Of a DNA stretch of 64,000 nt, positions 18,251-28,334 are shown piece after piece. Below the pieces are notes generated by a model that was not told the DNA's origin, searched no databases, and was given only the letters and a program-made list of their open reading frames with translations. The stretch is from Helcococcus ovis (GTDB taxonomy: Bacteria; Bacillota; Clostridia; Tissierellales; Peptoniphilaceae), in assembly GCF_004524775.2 (NCBI RefSeq), contig NZ_CP119081.1:124001-188000 (forward strand). The letters run 5' to 3'. The position numbers and the translations under genes were made by a program. Within the stretch, counting starts at the first letter, position 1. Each line of letters opens with the position of its first letter.

Positions 18251-18373
18251 ATCGCAAAAATTAGATTTGGCAAAATGAGATAATGAAAATTGGTATCAAA
18301 AGTATCGCAAAAATTAGATTTGGCAAAATGAGATAATGAAAATTGGTATCAAAAGTATCGCAAAAATTAGATT
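18251..18373. repeat. 53-bp tandem repeat, 2.3 copies
   Basis: Two identical 53-bp copies (18251-18303, 18304-18356) and the first 17 nt of a third. Unit starts ATCGCAAAAATTAGATT and contains GGCAAAATGAGATAATG. No ORF. Confidence 0.9.
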
Positions 18374-18413
18374 ATAAAAATTGCGATAATAAAATGAGTC
18401 GAAAAAATCAAAA

Positions 18414-18600
18414 TTCATTAATGAAAAATACCCACAAATTAAAAAATATTGAAAATGCGATAAAAATCAGTGCTGAAAAAGTACCTACAAAATTCAAATC
18501 ATAAAAATTGCGATATTTTTTTAGTGAAAAACAATACCCGCAAAATATATATGTTAAAAATTGAGATAATATAGTATATATGGATTAAGAGTTAAATAAG
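18414..18600. repeat. Degenerate ~54-bp repeats of a dispersed family
   Basis: Three diverged copies of the pattern AAAAATACCCACAAAATT...AAAAATTGCGATAAT, at about 18414-18462, 18466-18515 and 18520-18575. The end (TTGAGATAATATAGTATATATGGATTAA) resembles 1852-1880 (TTGAGATAATACTGTCTATATGAATTAA), so this is a dispersed non-coding repeat. The whole 18150-18636 gap has no gene. Confidence 0.55.
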
Positions 18601-18636
18601 ATATACATTTTGTTGGATATTAATGTTATTCTATAA

Positions 18637-18668
18637 ATAAGCCCTGGATATTGAAATTTAGGGCTTAT
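18637..18668. terminator. Hairpin, probable terminator
   Basis: ATAAGCCCT (18637-18645) pairs with AGGGCTTAT (18660-18668) and is followed by CTATTTTTAAAATTTT. Similar in sequence to the hairpin at 52379-52407. Confidence 0.6.
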
Positions 18669-18717
18669 CTATTTTTAAAATTTTATAATATAAAATTTGT
18701 TTATTATTTTATCTAAT

Positions 18718-19065
18718 TTAATATATTTTAGGCGTGTTGTTTTCGACGTTTTCTATTTCTTTAGTAATTATTTTTCTTAAATTTAATTTATACTTTTCAT
18801 ATTTAGGCTCAAAAACGATGTTATTTAATTCTCCTATTTTATCTAAGTTATCTATAATTCTTCCTAGATTATTATCTATACTTATATAAAATCCTAAATA
18901 TATATAGGATCCTAAATAATCAGATTCTTCTTCTGCATTTTCACCTCTATATTCTTGAGGAATAGCTGTGATTTTATTATTAATAGAATGGTTTTCTGAT
19001 AAATCACCAGAATTAGTTAAATTCGATTTTTCAACATATGCATTTTCGTAACCAGATTCTTCTAC
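18718..19065 (-). pseudogene. Start-less 115-codon ORF, 3' remnant of an unknown gene
   Basis: On the reverse strand a reading frame runs from just after TAG (19068-19066) to TAA (18720-18718) with no ATG, GTG or TTG start anywhere in it. It reads VEESGYENAYVEKSN..., an acidic/Asn-rich segment, then a compact region SDYLGSYIYLGFYISIDNN and RKIITKEIENVENN. It looks like the mature C-terminal part of a secreted or lipoprotein gene whose signal-peptide half is lost. Family not recognised. Lies downstream of the DUF1858 gene in the same direction. Confidence 0.5.
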
Positions 19066-19070
19066 CTATA

Positions 19071-19097
19071 AAAAAAGTAATCAAATGATGACTTTAC
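19071..19097 (-). terminator. Weak terminator of the DUF1858 gene
   Basis: Reverse strand GTAA-AG-TCA...TGA-TTAC followed by six T residues, directly at the stop codon. Confidence 0.5.
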
Positions 19098-19300
19098 TAT
19101 TTATTTAATTCCTCTATCAATAAATCTGGTTCAATACCATGAACCATGGCAGCTTCTTCTACTGTTTCTAATTGGCTTATAGGACATCCGATACAACCTA
19201 AACCATACATCATAAGAATGCTTAAAGTTTTAGGTTTCAGTTTAATAACATCACCCAATATCATATCACCGGTTATAACTATTTCATTTTTATCTGTCAT
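19097..19300 (-). CDS. DUF1858 domain protein (hybrid-cluster-associated disulfide domain)
   Basis: 67 aa, complete for the family. Contains GLGCIGCPISQLETVEEAA with the paired cysteines of the CxxC type that define this domain (TIGR03980-like), usually found fused to or near hybrid-cluster or redox proteins of anaerobes. A thiol redox or metal-sensing role is inferred; no partner gene is adjacent. GGAGG precedes the ATG (reverse strand). Confidence 0.85.
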   Translation of the reverse strand: MTDKNEIVITGDMILGDVIKLKPKTLSILMMYGLGCIGCPISQLETVEEAAMVHGIEPDLLIEELNK

Positions 19301-19404
19301 AATTTCCTCCTATTTGAAAATATTATATTATAAATATCAATACATTTAAAATATTTACCAAAATTTATAATATAATTATATTAAATAATATATTTGGAGG
19401 AATA

Positions 19405-21006
19405 ATGAATAGAATAAAAAAAATTATAGCTATAACTTTTGTATTTGTTTTAATATTTACAAATATTTCTTTTGCCGAATCTAAAATTAAATGGGATGAA
19501 GAAATAATTTATTTCATACTTACAGATAGATTTTTTGACGGAGATAAGTCTAATAATGAACTATATGGAAAAGATTCATATGATTTAAATCATTTAGAAG
19601 CATATCATGGTGGAGATTTTCAGGGAATAATTGACAAGGTTTCTTATTTAAGAGAATTAGGAATTACAACACTTTGGATTACTCCTGTAGTTAAAAATAT
19701 TGAAACTAATATGAGAAAAGATATAAATGACAAGCAATACGGATATCACGGATATTGGGCTGAAGATTTTACTAAAATTGATCCTCATCTTGGAAACGAA
19801 GAAAAATTAATGGAATTGGTAGATGTTTTAGCTGATAATGGAATAAAACTAATGGTAGATGTTGTTTTAAATCATGCTGGATATGGTATGAATAATGAGA
19901 AACAATTTAATGATATGTTTAGAAAAAATCCGGATAAAAGTGAAGTTAAAGGAGAATTAGCGGGATTACCGGATTTTAAGACTGAAGAAAGGGAAGTTAG
20001 AGATAAACTTATTAAATGGCAATCTTATTGGGCTAACAAAATCTCCCCGAAAGGAAATAAAATTGCGTATTTCAGAGTAGATACCGTAAAACATGTAGAT
20101 AAAGATACATGGAAAGATTTTAAATCAAAAATAATAGAATTAAATCCGAACTTCAAGATGATAGGAGAAGTTTTTGATGCAAATATAACAAAGACTGGGG
20201 GATATTTAGACGATTCCATGATGGATTCTCTTTTAGATTTTGATTTTAAAAATGTTGCATATTCTTTTTCTAAAGGTAATTTTGAGGATGTAAATAGGAA
20301 ATTAAAATTTAGAAACTCTAAAATAAATGAGAATATTACTATGGGGCAATTTTTATCATCCCATGATGAAAACGGATTTTTAAAAATGAAATTAAATAAT
20401 GATGTCAACCTGTTTAAGCCTGTTGTTTCTTTACAATTAACAACTAAAGGACAACCTGTTATTTATTATGGGGAAGAAATAGGAATGTCCGGAAAAAAAG
20501 ATGACTTTACAAATGGTGTTTACAGTGAAAATAGGGAATCTTTTAAATGGGATAAGGTTAAGGATAATAAACTTACTGATCACTATAAGAAAATGATTGA
20601 AATTAGAAAAATGCAAAAAGATGTATTTTCTAAGGGTGGTAGAGAAATGGTTTATTCTGATAAAAATGTATATGTATTTGAAAGGAAATTTGGAGATAAA
20701 TCTATAATTACATTTTTAAATAAAAGTAATGAAAACCAAAATATTGAAATAGATAATAAATTTAATTCTATGAATTTGGTGAATTTATATTCACGTGAAG
20801 AAATAAAAGCTGGCAAAACAATCAAAGTGAACGTCCCTAAGAATGAAGCTGGAGGAACTGTAGTTTTAATTGACAAGAATTATGTTCCTAAAGATTTTAA
20901 AGTAAAAAAACATTATAGTTCTATTATATATATATTTTTTGTTTTTAATATTTTATTAATTTCTTTCATAATATTTTTAATTATTAAAAAAAAGAATAAA
21001 AATTGA
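19405..21006 (+). CDS. Membrane-anchored alpha-amylase family (GH13) glycosidase
   Basis: 533 aa. Signal peptide at residues 1-24 (ends SFAES), GH13 (beta/alpha)8 barrel starting YFILTDRFFDGD, catalytic nucleophile Asp226 in FRVDTVKH, acid/base Glu255 in MIGEVFD, and transition-state Asp321 in SSHDEN. A C-terminal beta domain is followed by one membrane helix (about 507-529) and a KKKNKN tail, so the enzyme is held outside the cell on the membrane. Acts on alpha-glucans such as host glycogen or maltodextrin; exact specificity is not predictable. GGAGG precedes the ATG. Single-gene unit. Confidence 0.88.
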   Translation: MNRIKKIIAITFVFVLIFTNISFAESKIKWDEEIIYFILTDRFFDGDKSNNELYGKDSYDLNHLEAYHGGDFQGIIDKVSYLRELGITTLWITPVVKNIETNMRKDINDKQYGYHGYWAEDFTKIDPHLGNEEKLMELVDVLADNGIKLMVDVVLNHAGYGMNNEKQFNDMFRKNPDKSEVKGELAGLPDFKTEEREVRDKLIKWQSYWANKISPKGNKIAYFRVDTVKHVDKDTWKDFKSKIIELNPNFKMIGEVFDANITKTGGYLDDSMMDSLLDFDFKNVAYSFSKGNFEDVNRKLKFRNSKINENITMGQFLSSHDENGFLKMKLNNDVNLFKPVVSLQLTTKGQPVIYYGEEIGMSGKKDDFTNGVYSENRESFKWDKVKDNKLTDHYKKMIEIRKMQKDVFSKGGREMVYSDKNVYVFERKFGDKSIITFLNKSNENQNIEIDNKFNSMNLVNLYSREEIKAGKTIKVNVPKNEAGGTVVLIDKNYVPKDFKVKKHYSSIIYIFFVFNILLISFIIFLIIKKKNKN

Positions 21007-21037
21007 TTGTAAAATTTTATTGACAATCAAATATTTT
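21003..21037 (+). terminator. Amylase-gene terminator overlapping the veg promoter
   Basis: TTGATTGT (21003-21010) pairs with ACAATCAA (21023-21030), followed by ATATTTTTT. The 3' arm shares bases with the -35 box of veg promoter P1. Confidence 0.5.
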
Positions 21038-21048
21038 TTAGATATAAT
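21020..21048 (+). promoter_or_regulatory. veg promoter P1
   Basis: TTGACA (21020-21025), exactly 17-nt spacer, TATAAT (21043-21048): perfect consensus at both boxes. Confidence 0.8.
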
Positions 21049-21059
21049 ATTTAATTAAT

Positions 21060-21088
21060 TTGACAATTGTTATTGGTTGTGTTAATAT
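21060..21088 (+). promoter_or_regulatory. veg promoter P2
   Basis: TTGACA (21060-21065), 17-nt spacer, TAATAT (21083-21088), 40 bp after P1 and the same architecture as the rRNA promoters. Confidence 0.75.
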
Positions 21089-21124
21089 ATTACTATCCAA
21101 AAACAGAAAAGGATGTGATATCGA

Positions 21125-21367
21125 ATGAAAAGATCAGAAGCATTAGCAGCTATTAGAAGTGAAGTAGAAGAGAACATCGGCAAAAAGGTACAACTTAAGG
21201 CTGATAGAGGTAGAAAGAAAATTGTCACCAGAGTTGGATATATTGAGAATGCATTTCCTAATTTATTCACGGTAAAAGTAAATAATGATTTTGATGAAAG
21301 TGTTACGCTTTCATACACTTATTCAGACGTATTAACATCAACGGTTAAAATTAAAGTTGTGAGTTAA
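21125..21367 (+). CDS. veg: Veg protein
   Basis: 80 aa. KRSEALAAIRSEVEENIGKKVQLKADRGRKK and the following beta-rich part match the Veg family of Firmicutes. In Bacillus subtilis the veg gene is driven by one of the strongest vegetative promoters and Veg stimulates biofilm gene expression; its biochemical role elsewhere is unknown. Here two near-consensus promoters precede it, which agrees with very high expression. AAGGATGTGATATCG precedes ATG 21125. Followed by a clear terminator. Confidence 0.9.
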   Translation: MKRSEALAAIRSEVEENIGKKVQLKADRGRKKIVTRVGYIENAFPNLFTVKVNNDFDESVTLSYTYSDVLTSTVKIKVVS

Positions 21368-21374
21368 TTTTACA

Positions 21375-21400
21375 AGCATCGTTTAATCGGTGCTTTTTTT
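21375..21400 (+). terminator. veg terminator
   Basis: AGCATCG-N4-ATCGGTGCT hairpin followed by TTTTTTT. Confidence 0.85.
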
Positions 21401-21429
21401 ATTGAAAAAATGAAATTAAAGAGGAAATT

Positions 21430-22227
21430 ATGAATATTAGTAATAGACCGATAGGAGTTTTTGATTCAGGACTTGGGGGATTAACTGTTTTAAAAGAATT
21501 AAAGAAAATTTTACCAAATGAAAATTATATTTATTTAGGAGATTTGAAAAATAGTCCATATGGAGACAAAAGTGGTGATGAGATAACATCTTTTACTAAA
21601 AAAAATATAGAATTTTTTCTGAAAAATGGTGTAAAACTTGTAGTTGTAGCATGTAATACTGCCTCATCATACAATATTGAAAAAATTAGAGAAATTTATA
21701 ATGTTCCTATAATAACAGTTTTAGAGTCTGCCATAAGCGGTATAAATAAAGAGGATAAGAATATTTTATTGGCTGCAACCAAAGCTACTTGTAATTCTGG
21801 TTATTTTGATAAACTTTTAAAAATGAATTTTGAAATTGTAAACTTATATAAAGAGGCTTGTATAGACATAGTACCATCAATTGAAAATAAAAATTTGGTT
21901 GATGATGAAATTCAAGTAATAGTTGATAAGTATATAAAAAAATATTCTAAAGAAAAAATTGATAAATTGATTTTGGGATGCACACACTATCCTATTTGGA
22001 AAAAATATTTTGAAAATTCAGTAAATAAGGATGTAGAAATATTTGATCCTGCACATAAATTAGCACTAGATGTATATAATTATTTGAATATAAATAGAAT
22101 GTTAAATAATGATGAAAATTCAAAAATTAAGTTTTGTGTAACTAAAAACAAAGATATATTTTTTGAAAAATCAAAAAAATTTATTGGGGAAAAATTTATT
22201 GAAAAAGTTGAAAAAATTGAATTATAA
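21430..22227 (+). CDS. murI: Glutamate racemase
   Basis: 265 aa. IGVFDSGLGGLTVL N-terminus, catalytic Cys75 (VVACNTASS) and Cys184 (LGCTHYP). Converts L- to D-glutamate for peptidoglycan precursor synthesis in the cytoplasm. GAGGAAATT precedes the ATG. Followed after 99 nt by the SH3 protein and murB, an envelope-related neighbourhood. Confidence 0.95.
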   Translation: MNISNRPIGVFDSGLGGLTVLKELKKILPNENYIYLGDLKNSPYGDKSGDEITSFTKKNIEFFLKNGVKLVVVACNTASSYNIEKIREIYNVPIITVLESAISGINKEDKNILLAATKATCNSGYFDKLLKMNFEIVNLYKEACIDIVPSIENKNLVDDEIQVIVDKYIKKYSKEKIDKLILGCTHYPIWKKYFENSVNKDVEIFDPAHKLALDVYNYLNINRMLNNDENSKIKFCVTKNKDIFFEKSKKFIGEKFIEKVEKIEL

Positions 22228-22326
22228 TTTTAAAAAAATCTCAAAATTAATCTTTAATTAAATGACTATATATTGTATAATTAAAAAGACAGATAAAGAG
22301 TTTTATATAAGGTTTAGGGATGAAAA

Positions 22327-23226
22327 ATGAGATTAGATGATAGATTGAAAAATAGACAAGAAAATAGAAGAATTAAAAAAGATAAAAAAAGAAAGCAAAT
22401 GAGAAATTTATTGATAGGAACAGTTTTGGTAGTATCTATAAGTGTATCAATTGCTTATTTTTCATTATCTAAAAATCATAATGTAAATGCTAATACAGCC
22501 AAAATATCAAGTGATATTAATGAAAGTAAGGAAAATGCATTTTCGGATATACCTATAGGTTATAAAAAAGTTAATAAAACTGCATTTGTATTTAGTTCTA
22601 CAGAGGATAATCCTAAAAATTTATTAACCTTAAATGAAGGTGAATATGTTGAATTTTTAGGTTCTGAAAAAGGTTGGAGTAAAATAAAACATAAAGGTCA
22701 AGTTGGATATGTTGAAAATTCGAATCTAAATTCAACTAAAGATAATGAACTTAAAATTATTAAAGGTCAGCTTATAGTAACAAAGGATTATGTAATTCCA
22801 AATGATTTTGAAACTACATTTGATGTTGAAACTGAAAATGCAATGCTTGTAATGTTTGAAGCTATGAAAAGAGAAGGTTTAGAATTAGGAGTTTCTAAAA
22901 AATATATAAGTTCAGATGAAGAAACACCAAAAGTTGAAAAACAAAAATACGTTCTTCCATTAATTGAACAAAATGAATTACGAACGGGAAAAGCTATAGA
23001 AGTTAATATTCCAAATGGTGCAACTAGAGTTGATTTTTCTGAAACTAAAGAAGGTAAATGGTTAGCTGAAAATGCTTATAAATTTGGATTTATATTAAGA
23101 TATCCTGCTAATAAACAAGACATAACGGGATTTATTTCTAATCAATATATTTATAGATATGTAGGGTCGGAAGTTGCTAAAGAAATGCATGATTCCGATT
23201 TAACTATCGAAGAGTATTTTAAATAG
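22327..23226 (+). CDS. Membrane-anchored SH3-domain protein, hypothetical
   Basis: 299 aa. A very basic cytoplasmic head (residues 1-26), one membrane helix (about 27-47), a linker, then a bacterial SH3 region (about 75-130; ASVFSSTEDN-like strands, LNEGEYVEFLGSEKGWSKIKHKGQVGYVENSNL). The rest (140-299) contains a possible second SH3-like strand set (GFILRYPANKQDITGFISNQYIYRY). SH3b domains bind peptidoglycan peptides. Upstream of murB by 14 nt, so a cell-wall role is likely. Family name not recognised. Confidence 0.65.
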   Translation: MRLDDRLKNRQENRRIKKDKKRKQMRNLLIGTVLVVSISVSIAYFSLSKNHNVNANTAKISSDINESKENAFSDIPIGYKKVNKTAFVFSSTEDNPKNLLTLNEGEYVEFLGSEKGWSKIKHKGQVGYVENSNLNSTKDNELKIIKGQLIVTKDYVIPNDFETTFDVETENAMLVMFEAMKREGLELGVSKKYISSDEETPKVEKQKYVLPLIEQNELRTGKAIEVNIPNGATRVDFSETKEGKWLAENAYKFGFILRYPANKQDITGFISNQYIYRYVGSEVAKEMHDSDLTIEEYFK

Positions 23227-23240
23227 ATTAGGAGGGATAA

Positions 23241-24149
23241 ATGTTAGAAAATATAAAAAATGAACTGCTATCAGGAAAATTTGGCGACTCTAAAGAAAAT
23301 GAAATATTAAGAGAGTATACAACATTTAAAATAGGTGGACCTGCTGATATACTTGTTAAACCTAATTCAGAGTATCAACTTTCAGAATTGGTAAAATTTT
23401 GTAAGTTAAATGATATACCTTTAACTATAATAGGTAAAGGATCTAATCTGCTTATAAGAGATAAAGGCGTAAGAGGGGTAGTTATAGTTTTAAGAGATAA
23501 CTTTAATGAAATAAAAATTGATGGGTTACAAGTTACTGCTCAAGCAGGAGCTTTATTGAGAGATGTAGCGATAGTATCATTTTCTAAGGATTTAACAGGA
23601 TTGGAACCTGTAAGCGGTATTCCCGGAAGTGTCGGCGGAGCTATTATTATGAATGCCGGAGCTTATGGAACTGAAATGTCAAATATTGTTAAATCAGTAA
23701 GATGTATGGAACAAAATGGAGAAATAAGAGAATATACAAATGAAGAAATGGATTTTTCTTATAGACATTCTTTAGCATCTGAAAAAGGCTTGTTAGTTAT
23801 ATCCGCCACATTTAAATTAGAAAAAGGCGAACATGATGAAATTCAACAAAAATTTAAGGAATATGATTATAAAAGAAGTTCTAAACAACCTTTGGAAAAA
23901 AATTCAGCCGGTTCAACATTTAAGAGACCTCAAGGACATTTCGCTTCTAAATTGATAGATGATACAGGGTTAAGAGGATTTACTGTAGGCGAAGCTCAGG
24001 TTTCAGAAAAACATTGTGGGTTTTTAATTAATATTGAAAATTCATCTTGTGAAAATATGTTGGAACTTATTCGTCAAGTACAAGAAAAAGTTTATGAAAA
24101 ATATAATGTAAGACTTGAAAGAGAAGTAAAGCTTATAGGTGAAGAATAA
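23241..24149 (+). CDS. murB: UDP-N-acetylenolpyruvoylglucosamine reductase
   Basis: 302 aa, type II MurB. FAD-binding segments TFKIGGPADILV, GKGSNLLIRDKG and GIPGSVGGAIIMNAGAYG; catalytic Ser in NSAGSTFKRP; C-terminal Glu region LEREVKLIGE. NADPH-dependent reduction giving UDP-MurNAc in peptidoglycan synthesis. AGGAGGG precedes the ATG. Leads the murB-rapZ-nudix-whiA cluster common in Firmicutes. Confidence 0.96.
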   Translation: MLENIKNELLSGKFGDSKENEILREYTTFKIGGPADILVKPNSEYQLSELVKFCKLNDIPLTIIGKGSNLLIRDKGVRGVVIVLRDNFNEIKIDGLQVTAQAGALLRDVAIVSFSKDLTGLEPVSGIPGSVGGAIIMNAGAYGTEMSNIVKSVRCMEQNGEIREYTNEEMDFSYRHSLASEKGLLVISATFKLEKGEHDEIQQKFKEYDYKRSSKQPLEKNSAGSTFKRPQGHFASKLIDDTGLRGFTVGEAQVSEKHCGFLINIENSSCENMLELIRQVQEKVYEKYNVRLEREVKLIGEE

Positions 24150-24164
24150 AATTAGGAGAATTCT

Positions 24165-25007
24165 ATGGAAGTAGTAATAATAACAGGAATGAGCGGAGCC
24201 GGTAAAACTTCAGTATTAAATATATGTCAAGATAATGATTACTATGGAATAGATAATATTCCTCCTAAGTTAATTTCTGAATACTTCCAATTAATTGATA
24301 GTGAAAATATGGAGTATAATAAATTTGTTTTTGTTATAGATATAAGATCTGGACATTTCTTAAATGATTTTGAAAATGAAATAATAAAATTAAGAAAACA
24401 AGGACATGATGTAAAAATCATTTATTTGGATGCTGATGATGACGAATTAATTAGAAGATATCAAGAGAAGAGAAGACCGCATCCATATAAGAATTTAAGT
24501 CTTGGAAATGCGATAAAAAAAGAAAGAGAAGAAATGTTGAAAATCAGAGAGTTATCTGATTATTATTTAAACACTACAGGATTTAATAGTTCTTCATTAA
24601 AAAATAAATTATTAGAAATTTTAGAAGTTAAAGAAAAAGCTACAATTCATATAATAAGTTTTGGTTTTAAATATGGAATATTAAAAGAAGCTGATTTATT
24701 GTTTGACGTAAGGTTTATAACAAATCCTTTTTATATTCAAACTTTAAAGGAAAAAAGTGGTAAAGAAGAAGAGGTTAGAAATTTTGTTTTAGGCTTTGAA
24801 GCGTCAAAAGAATTTATAAATAAGATAGAAGATCTTGTAGATTTTTTAGTACCTAATTTTCTTAAGCAATCAAAAAGCAATTTAGTTATAGGTATTGGAT
24901 GTACAGGAGGTAAACATAGGTCAGTAGTTATTTCTGAAAAATTAAATGATATTTTAAGAGAAAAATATGACGTTAATGTATATCATAGAGAACAAAATAA
25001 ATGGTGA
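24165..25007 (+). CDS. rapZ: RNase adapter/nucleotide-binding protein RapZ (YvcJ)
   Basis: 280 aa. P-loop GMSGAGKTS at residues 8-16, GYGIDNIPP-like segment (YYGIDNIPPKL), and conserved C-terminal domain with GIGCTGGKHRSV. YvcJ of Bacillus hydrolyses GTP/ATP and affects competence; RapZ of E. coli guides RNase E to the GlmZ small RNA. Which role applies here is unknown. AGGAG site; 15 nt after murB. Confidence 0.93.
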   Translation: MEVVIITGMSGAGKTSVLNICQDNDYYGIDNIPPKLISEYFQLIDSENMEYNKFVFVIDIRSGHFLNDFENEIIKLRKQGHDVKIIYLDADDDELIRRYQEKRRPHPYKNLSLGNAIKKEREEMLKIRELSDYYLNTTGFNSSSLKNKLLEILEVKEKATIHIISFGFKYGILKEADLLFDVRFITNPFYIQTLKEKSGKEEEVRNFVLGFEASKEFINKIEDLVDFLVPNFLKQSKSNLVIGIGCTGGKHRSVVISEKLNDILREKYDVNVYHREQNKW

Positions 25008-25022
25008 AAGGGAGGTGGTTTT

Positions 25023-25436
25023 GTGAAGGAACATAGCGCCGGCGGCGTAGTCATTAATAATGGTAAAGTTTTAATATTGAAGAAATATTATGGGGATTGG
25101 GTACTACCTAAAGGTAAAATGGAAAATAATGAAACCACGGACATTACAGCTGTTAGGGAAGTTGAAGAAGAAACTGGTATAAAAGCTGAAATAATAAAAA
25201 AAATAGGATATGCAAGATATCATTATTTAAATCAAGAAGATAAAGATGTTTCTAAAAGAGTTGATTACTATATAATGAAACAAATTGGCGGTGATCTAAT
25301 TCCTCAAAAAGAAGAAGGTTTTTCTTTTGCTGACTTTGTTGATTATAAAATGGCTGTGGAATTACTAAAACATGATTCTGAAAAAAGAATGGTAAAAAAT
25401 GCGATAAAAATATATGAAAGTTTTAGGGGAAAATAA
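25023..25436 (+). CDS. NUDIX hydrolase (YvcI position)
   Basis: 137 aa from GTG 25023 behind GGGAGG. Nudix box complete: Gly31, Glu37, then REVEEETGI at 45-53. Hydrolyses a nucleoside diphosphate linked to another moiety; exact substrate unknown. In Bacillus the neighbour YvcI is also a Nudix protein beside rapZ, but there the gene precedes rapZ. Its stop overlaps the whiA start. Confidence 0.9.
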   Translation: MKEHSAGGVVINNGKVLILKKYYGDWVLPKGKMENNETTDITAVREVEEETGIKAEIIKKIGYARYHYLNQEDKDVSKRVDYYIMKQIGGDLIPQKEEGFSFADFVDYKMAVELLKHDSEKRMVKNAIKIYESFRGK

Positions 25437-26371
25437 TGTCTTTCTCAAATAAAATAAAAAAAGAATTATCCATAGTAAAAATTAATAGCAAACTGGAAGC
25501 CTTAATAGAATTGTCTTCTATATTAAAATCAAATGCAAGCATTTCAATAAGAAATGCTTTTATTAATATAAACTTTTCTACGGAAAGTGAGTACGTTGTA
25601 AAAAGAATATATAAACTTATTGATTATATATATGATTATGAATCTGTAATAAGTAGATTTGAAAATAATTCAATTATGAAGAAAGGTATATATAATATAT
25701 CTGTTGAAGATGAAAACATAGTAAATAAAATTTTATCAGATTCAGGATTTGATTTTTATGGAAACTATACTACTAAAATAGAAGTAATATTTTCAAGAAT
25801 AAAAAGTTTAGAAGCAAAGGGAATATCATCATATTTGAGAGGATTATTTATAGGCTCAGGCAGTATGGTTGATCCAAATAAGAATTATCATTTAGAAGTT
25901 ATCTTTACTACTAAAGATGATTTGGACCTAGCTTGTAAAGTGCTAGAGTATGCTAAAATAGATGTATTAAAAGGTGAAAGAAAAGAAAAATATTTAATTT
26001 ATATAAAAAATTCAGAAATTATTTCTAATTTTTTAAATATTATAAAAGCCAATAGAGCTTTATTGGAGCTTGAAAATATTAAAATAGAAAAAGAAATAAG
26101 AAATGATACTAATAGAAGGATAAATTTTGATATGGCTAATATAAATAAAACAGTTAATACAGCGCAAAAACAATTAAAATATATAGAAATTTTGGAAATG
26201 AAAAATAAAGTACCGGAAAATCTAAAAGAGTTAGTAAAATTAAGAAAAAAATATCCTGCGGATTCCTTAAAACAACTTGCTGAAAAATTTGATCCACCAA
26301 TATCAAAATCGAGCGTATCATATAAAATGAATATGTTGAAATCATTAGCTGAAAAAGAAGAAAAAAAATAA
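25436..26371 (+). CDS. whiA: DNA-binding protein WhiA
   Basis: 311 aa. N-terminal degenerate LAGLIDADG-like domain (SSYLRGLFIGSGSMVDPNKNYHLE) and C-terminal helix-turn-helix (LREKYP-like LRKKYPADSLKQLAEKF...SKSSVSYKMN). In streptomycetes WhiA activates sporulation genes; in Bacillus it affects cell division. No gluconeogenesis factor YvcK lies between the Nudix gene and whiA as it does in Bacillus. The stop codon is only 8 nt before the -35 of the first rRNA promoter. Confidence 0.92.
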   Translation: MSFSNKIKKELSIVKINSKLEALIELSSILKSNASISIRNAFININFSTESEYVVKRIYKLIDYIYDYESVISRFENNSIMKKGIYNISVEDENIVNKILSDSGFDFYGNYTTKIEVIFSRIKSLEAKGISSYLRGLFIGSGSMVDPNKNYHLEVIFTTKDDLDLACKVLEYAKIDVLKGERKEKYLIYIKNSEIISNFLNIIKANRALLELENIKIEKEIRNDTNRRINFDMANINKTVNTAQKQLKYIEILEMKNKVPENLKELVKLRKKYPADSLKQLAEKFDPPISKSSVSYKMNMLKSLAEKEEKK

Positions 26372-26379
26372 AAAAAAGC

Positions 26380-26408
26380 TTGACAACATAAAATAAAATT
26401 GTTAATAT
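26380..26408 (+). promoter_or_regulatory. rRNA promoter P1
   Basis: TTGACA, 17-nt spacer, TAATAT; embedded in a motif AAAAAAAGC-TTGACA...TAATATATAAAAGT shared with P2 and P3. Confidence 0.85.
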
Positions 26409-26461
26409 ATAAAAGTTGACTGAAACGGAAACTAAGAAAGCGAAAGAAAAATAAAAAAAGC

Positions 26462-26490
26462 TTGACAAGAGAAATTTCAGATGATAATAT
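26462..26490 (+). promoter_or_regulatory. rRNA promoter P2
   Basis: TTGACA, 17-nt spacer, TAATAT; 82 bp after P1 with the same flanks. Confidence 0.85.
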
Positions 26491-26545
26491 ATAAAAGTTC
26501 ACTTAACTTAAGGAAATCTTGAAAAGAAAAAAAACAAAAAAAAGC

Positions 26546-26574
26546 TTGACAAGATAAAGTAAAAGTGATAATAT
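26546..26574 (+). promoter_or_regulatory. rRNA promoter P3
   Basis: TTGACA, 17-nt spacer, TAATAT; 84 bp after P2, about 110 nt before the mature 16S end. Confidence 0.85.
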
Positions 26575-26683
26575 ATAAAAGTCGTCACAAGAGAGATCTT
26601 GAGACAATAAAGAACCTAAACAATTAAATAACGTCAATAACTTTTGAGTATGATAATTTCAAAAAATAAGCTAGATCAAACTT

Positions 26684-28217
<1,534 letters not shown>

Positions 28218-28334
28218 AAAAGTTGGTAGAGAAAAAAAGTATTTATCAACTATTAAAAAGAAATTACGATTCAATAGGCATTGACGTTTAGTTTAGGAAA
28301 ATTAAATATTTTATCTGGCGACAGATTTCTTTAT

